This document shows positions 7,601 to 10,028 of a stretch of DNA of 10,028 nucleotides, piece after piece. The first letter of the stretch is position 1, and each line of letters starts with the position of its first letter. This DNA is from Maribacter sp. (GTDB lineage Bacteria; Bacteroidota; Bacteroidia; Flavobacteriales; Flavobacteriaceae). The notes below the pieces were generated by a model, which did not search any database, was not told the origin of the DNA, and saw only the letters and a program-made list of their open reading frames with translations. The DNA is taken from contig JANQUX010000074.1 of NCBI GenBank assembly GCA_030730545.1, positions 1 to 10,028 on the forward strand, written 5' to 3'. The translations under genes were made by a program, and so were the position numbers.

Positions 7601-8393
7601 CAGAAACGATCCCGTCAGCACCTTGATTGAAAGCTGCGTTGTTCTGGAACAGACCAGAAGAACCACTGAGCGCATAGATAAATATATTACCATTGTTATA
7701 GGTATTATTTCCATTGTTGTTGAACCCCTTATCAGCTACAAAGGTACAATAGTTGCGAACCGTAGAACCTGAATTAATGTTTATGAATTGCCTCGAGTAC
7801 GCTAAACCGTAATTGTCGACTTTACCACCAGGGTTGAAATTGCCATTTATAGTCTCCAACTCATCGTTATTTGTAAACGTAGAACCGCTACCTGTTGCAA
7901 ATTCTTGTGTCGCCGTTACTTTACCATTGTTCGTGAACGTAGAATTATTGTTCAAATTAAAGTTACTGTTAAAGTTGACGTTTGCATTCAATCCATTGAC
8001 CCAAGTAGTCGTACCGTTCAAATTCACCGAGGAATTGAAGTTGGCGATATTATAATTTTCGATTCTAAAACCTGAATTAAGGTTGACACCATTGAAATTT
8101 AGTGTTCCGCAGTTGATTAAGGTTCCCGATGGGTTATTAAAATTAGAAGGGGCAAAAGTGGCCCCATTGGCAACATAGATGGTCGACCCAGATGGAAAAT
8201 TATTGATGTTCCCAGAAAAAGTTCCACTAGTAATACATAGCGTCTGGCCCGAGTTTAAATTTCCAGTAAAATTAGCCTGGGTATAGGTGCAATTTGTGGG
8301 ACTGCCTGGACATTGAGCTAAAATGTAATGGCTAGACATAAAAAAACAGGTCAGAAGACCGAATATATAATTTAAAAGAAATTTTTCCCCCAT
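4632..8393 (-). CDS. Large secreted surface protein with TSP3-type calcium repeats and Ig-like modules
   Basis: This 1253-residue protein has a signal peptide with likely cleavage after ILAQ (about residue 27). Residues 28-340 are rich in Asn, Gly, Ser and Thr with irregular repeats of NFN, NGT and FTNN type, suggesting a beta-solenoid. Clusters of thrombospondin type 3-like DxDxDGxxD repeats, which bind calcium, occupy about 343-400, 568-669, 829-859 and 1049-1091. Between them lie a jelly-roll-like module (about 403-564, NGGFENP start, FIDDVEIWV end; DUF642/CBM-like), an Ig-like module (about 717-829), an alpha/beta domain (about 859-1049) starting KTVLWVTQN with HPITAGLS, loosely ThuA/amidotransferase-like, and a second Ig-like module (about 1137-1234; YQWQLSTDNGSTF). 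It ends in a basic tail, SRTVITNRRITYRIKKS. I see no clear type IX sorting domain. Adhesion or matrix function is inferred. Its G+C is visibly higher than that of its neighbours. Confidence 0.9.
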   Translation of the reverse strand: MGEKFLLNYIFGLLTCFFMSSHYILAQCPGSPTNCTYTQANFTGNLNSGQTLCITSGTFSGNINNFPSGSTIYVANGATFAPSNFNNPSGTLINCGTLNFNGVNLNSGFRIENYNIANFNSSVNLNGTTTWVNGLNANVNFNSNFNLNNNSTFTNNGKVTATQEFATGSGSTFTNNDELETINGNFNPGGKVDNYGLAYSRQFININSGSTVRNYCTFVADKGFNNNGNNTYNNGNIFIYALSGSSGLFQNNAAFNQGADGIVSGINFTNNNAVTGSGSYYFTGNTVQNNSFGNDVGGINFYDTTNSNSSPFDSGTPNASVTSNSFAPPNEVDCTGNCSSIVCPTAGPDADGDGIEDSMDNCPTTANPLQEDNDGDGVGDICDDDDDNDGVLDEDECAGTICLEPITNGGFENPVIPNASYIQTNESNVPGWSTTASDGLIEIWSSGFRGVPSFEGNQFAELNARVSSALYQILCLTPGSEVQWSVHHRGRDGTDVATVRIGADLTSATVQQTMSDGNTAWGSYTGSYIVPAGQSNTYFIFDAVSTSTGALGSGNFIDDVEIWVVSTPTCLDSDNDGIFNNFDLDADNDGIYDIIENGNGNLDTNNDGIIDSTNGTVGANGVYDNIETSPDSGTLATAYLSTDTDGDGVPDFNEADSDGDGCNDVTEAGYTESSSKPGELQGTDYNSTNGTVTGGSDGYTNPLISSTTSDYTFQLATRATVDATALIDQNILNGGGTNFTVTTATAEYTQSYISGSPNYSVPPATDDSSNLQFQWQVNGIDLTNGGVYSGTNTSTLNISEVTGLNRNVYNLVVTHPDNLCVRIENSAILYEDTDSDNDGVGDRTDLDDDNDGILDTVERPKTVLWVTQNAPETEEQNTIDKLIALGYTVTVVDDNFGGNANDYSVTFIYEDVNSGTALANIANLATTTNGIVTSENALYDDILGTTGATVNNTTNIINITDNTHPITAGLSLGDLDVGDAGFYVNNVVSGTKLGYHPNGQAVLIAWEVGDAMDAGIAPGRRSVLPLNNSTVGFNSTGENLLVNTIIWAAGLDTDKDGITDDLDIDSDNDGCNDANEAYADSNADSNDDGTYGGVITNMEVNANGLVTAAGINGAGDAYTTTPAISTNSSEYTFQEVGNAPLITLQPTDQNVFVPDDAMFDLTSSDTDTYQWQLSTDNGSTFSDITDGAEYSGTTTDALTVISPDSIKNGNLYRAIVTNNNYVCGQVISNEAILNVKSRTVITNRRITYRIKKS

Positions 8394-8979
8394 AAAAGGC
8401 AGTATTGTAATTCAGTTCATTGACTTACAGCAAAATAGTTGTGAAGTAACTTCGGTCAAATATAGATATTCACTAGGTTGTAAAAAGAAATTGTTGTGAA
8501 ACGGTTGAAAACATATGTGAGTAATTTAAATTAATACATGAAGTATCTTTATTACACCTATAAATACCCGTTAAATTTTAAAAAAGTTCGGTCTATTTTA
8601 ATTAGAGATTGACACATAAAAATTTCAATTTTGTTGAGAAAGAAAAATTATTAAAGGGCTCAAGAAATATATCCAAACCCTTGATTACTAATTTTCTGTA
8701 ACCTGTATGAAGTGGCAAGTCTAAATATGACTCAATTATGAAGTGGTTAAGAAAATAATAGAGAAGTTGAATCCAATAGTAAAATTTGCTCTGGAAAATT
8801 ACGCTTTTAAATATGGTTCTGTTCATATGAAGCAAATTAAAAGGGATTCATATATTGTAAAATGTAATTACCAATGCAGGTTAAGTATTTAAAGATTAAA
8901 TAAAGGATGATTTAATGTCCTTGGTTACATACTTTTCTATTAATTATTAACTTGAACTTTATAAAAGATATATATTTAA
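8394..8979. other. Intergenic region with possible decayed coding sequence
   Basis: This gap of 586 bp holds the promoter region of the minus-strand surface protein and no secure gene. Two short plus-strand frames read like protein: 8609-8701 (30 codons from a TTG, LTHKNFNFVEKEKLLKG) and 8743-8892 (49 codons from a GTG, ending in VKFALENYAFKYGSVHMKQI and CRLSI). They lie in different frames with stops between them, which may be the remains of one small gene. Immediately after the second frame's TAA comes AAATAAAGGATGATTTAATG, resembling the A-rich start leader at 305-328, but the ATG there opens only a tiny frame (MSLVTYFSINY). The minus-strand frame at 8835-8602 looks like a chance opposite-strand shadow. 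Confidence 0.35.
8457..8464 (-). promoter_or_regulatory. Candidate -7 box (TATATTTG) for the large surface-protein gene
   Basis: Read on the minus strand, 8464-8457 is TATATTTG, an exact match to TAnnTTTG. It lies 63 bp before the ATG at 8393, predicting a leader of about 55 nt. No good TTG-type -33 element is seen at the usual distance, so only the -7 part is supported. Confidence 0.45.
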
Positions 8980-9471
8980 TTGTTACCAACTATTTTGAAA
9001 AAAAATAAGAAACAAAGTGCCTTATTCTGGAGAGAATACCTAAATCTCTATTGTATAGAGAAAGGTCAAACAGGTATGACCGTTTCTAACATTGTTGGAA
9101 GTGTACGACTAAACACTATTTTTAAAAAATATTCTATCAATGACTTTCTTACCGAAATACTAATTGAAGATTATGAACTATTAATATCAAATTGCCCCGA
9201 TATTGAAGAACTCGTAGTAGGAAAATTTAAAAACTGGAATGCTCCAAAAAAGTATTTTCAAAGTTTCGGTACAATTTATTTTTCCAAAAGTGATTTTCAA
9301 ACTAAAATAATGGGATTAAGGGATTTGACGCTTGAACTTGAAAAGCGTTACCAAATAAGAATTGAAAATAAAACATACTCCAAGGACGAAGGATCAAATT
9401 CTTGGATATTTCTAAGTGACGAGGACAAGCAGAATCATCTATTGGTAAATGAAAAATTAGGAGTTAAATAA
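8980..9471 (+). CDS. Hypothetical protein, about 163 residues
   Basis: The frame opens just after a TAA at 8977-8979, so the earliest start is the TTG at 8980. A TTG at 8995 is also possible, and the first in-frame ATG (9076) would remove 32 residues. The lack of an upstream ATG raises the possibility that the true 5' end is lost. The product is soluble, charged and rich in Lys, Glu and aromatics, with no signal peptide or membrane helix. It starts with a basic stretch (LKKNKKQSALFWREYLNLYC) and has acidic helices in the middle (NDFLTEILIEDYELLISNC). I recognise no family or catalytic motif. Its stop codon is 3 bp before the ATG of the lipoprotein gene, so they almost certainly form one transcript. 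The low G+C fits acquired DNA. Confidence 0.65.
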   Translation: MLPTILKKNKKQSALFWREYLNLYCIEKGQTGMTVSNIVGSVRLNTIFKKYSINDFLTEILIEDYELLISNCPDIEELVVGKFKNWNAPKKYFQSFGTIYFSKSDFQTKIMGLRDLTLELEKRYQIRIENKTYSKDEGSNSWIFLSDEDKQNHLLVNEKLGVK

Positions 9472-9474
9472 ATC

Positions 9475-9900
9475 ATGAGTATAAAAAGAGCAACTTTAAG
9501 TTTAATAATCTTAATTACAATGTTTGTATCATCTTGTAAAGAAAAGAAGGAAAACGTTTTCTCTTACGAGCAGTTCAAGGAGGCATTGTATTACAATAGT
9601 ACTACTGGAGGTTTTTCAGATTTGGGGAACTTGGAAATGTGTATTAATAGATGGGGCATGCCTGAGTATGTAAAATCTATGGGTACTATGGACAGAAATG
9701 GACGCAACAGCAGATTAAATGCTATTGTATTTCGATGGACCAATGTAGAAGTAGACGGGAAAGGCGTAGAAATAGTGTTTGAGGCGATTCCCAATTCAGG
9801 TAAGACTATTGAAGATGTTTTCACAAATAGTATTAACCACATGACCGCCAAGTATTTGAAAGTAAAAGAATTTAAGCTATCAAATGTATCAAAACCTTAG
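9475..9900 (+). CDS. Hypothetical lipoprotein, 141 residues
   Basis: A clear lipoprotein signal peptide is present: basic start (MSIKRAT), hydrophobic core (LSLIILITMFV) and lipobox VSSC with Cys21 as the lipidated residue. The next residues (KEKKE) lack the acidic run seen in the alginate lyase, so the protein may face the periplasm rather than the cell surface. The mature part of about 120 residues contains NLEMCINRWGMPEYVKSMG and IVFRWTNVEVDGKGVEIVFE, a mixed alpha/beta pattern with a short beta-hairpin. I do not recognise a domain. The ATG at 9475 lies 3 bp after the upstream stop, so the pair is translated as a unit. A cytoplasmic-looking orphan plus a lipoprotein does not by itself indicate function. 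The gene is complete and ends 80 bp before the group II intron. Confidence 0.8.
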   Translation: MSIKRATLSLIILITMFVSSCKEKKENVFSYEQFKEALYYNSTTGGFSDLGNLEMCINRWGMPEYVKSMGTMDRNGRNSRLNAIVFRWTNVEVDGKGVEIVFEAIPNSGKTIEDVFTNSINHMTAKYLKVKEFKLSNVSKP

Positions 9901-9980
9901 TAAATATTCGTATAATTTAAACTATTGCTAGAATTAAGACATAATGTTTTACTCACTCAAACGGAGAAAAATAGTTGGTA

Positions 9981-10028
9981 ATCGAGTAGACGGCCGTAGG
10001 CATTAAAGCCCACGGTGCGCCTCTCACA
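9981..10028 (-). ncRNA. Group II intron 3' end (domain VI and 3' splice site), partial
   Basis: Read on the minus strand, this is a complete domain VI. The lower stem GAG+AGGCG (10025-10018) pairs with CGTCT+CTC (9992-9988 and 9986-9984), leaving a single bulged A at 9987. The upper stem CCGTGGGC (10015-10008) pairs with GCCTACGG (10001-9994) with one G-U pair and a six-base loop. The bulged A is the seventh base from the 3' end CTACTCGAT, the expected branch-point distance, and the ending in AT fits the AY rule. The splice junction is therefore 9981/9980. The sequence TGTGAGAGGCGC leading into the stem resembles what follows domain V in bacterial introns. Domain V, any reverse transcriptase gene and the 5' end lie beyond the window. 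The intron is inserted on the minus strand, downstream of the lipoprotein gene, outside any visible gene. Confidence 0.8.

Noticed and set aside
8602..8835. Minus-strand 77-residue frame
   Set aside because: It lies opposite the more protein-like plus-strand frames, has no leader and no recognisable pattern; likely a chance frame in AT-rich DNA.
9591..9851. Minus-strand 86-residue frame inside the lipoprotein gene
   Set aside because: It is fully nested opposite a well-supported lipoprotein gene and has no features of its own.
10008..10028. Plus-strand GTGCGCC as the 5' end of a group II intron
   Set aside because: The complete domain VI with bulged A and CTACTCGAT end on the minus strand explains the same bases; the plus-strand start match is only partial.

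Overview
The window looks like the chromosome of a marine member of the Flavobacteriaceae (Bacteroidota). The evidence is the low G+C, AT-rich gaps, A-rich leaders instead of Shine-Dalgarno sites, TAnnTTTG-type -7 boxes, a surface-lipoprotein signal of the Bacteroidota type, a modular alginate lyase and a very large calcium-binding-repeat surface protein. No genus can be fixed from the sequence alone.

Layout from left to right. The 3' end of a small multi-pass membrane protein gene (1-300) and a 92-residue orphan (326-604) lead into a 750-bp gene-free stretch. That stretch holds a perfect 16-bp-arm palindrome and, at its right end, a compact palindromic operator array with 13-bp periodicity next to a likely -7 box. 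This array faces the best-defined gene of the window, a three-module surface lipoprotein alginate lyase (CBM6, a second beta-sandwich-like module, PL7 catalytic domain; 1357-3003), which is closed by a clear intrinsic terminator. Next come a twice-frameshifted GIY-YIG-like nuclease pseudogene (3164-3722) and an intact flavodoxin-fold reductase-like gene (3779-4513). Convergent to these, on the minus strand, is a 1253-residue secreted protein (8393-4632) with an Asn-rich beta-solenoid-like N-terminus, four clusters of thrombospondin type 3-like calcium repeats, a jelly-roll-like module, two Ig-like modules and an embedded alpha/beta domain. A mostly non-coding gap with possible gene debris (8394-8979) precedes a tight two-gene unit of unknown function (8980-9900), an orphan protein followed 3 bp later by a lipoprotein. 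The window is cut off inside the 3' end of a minus-strand group II intron (9981 to the edge), recognised by a complete domain VI with bulged branch-point A.

Functionally, only the alginate lyase gives a clear picture: a surface-anchored enzyme binds and cleaves alginate, probably under control of a dedicated repressor. No SusC/SusD, transporter, kinase or other alginate gene lies in the window, so the lyase stands alone here. The pseudogene, the orphans, the gene debris and the intron mark this as an accessory, recombining region. I found no convincing new multi-gene system. The most noteworthy items are the operator array, the intron terminus, the broken nuclease gene, and a 20-bp near-repeat that appears three times after gene ends.
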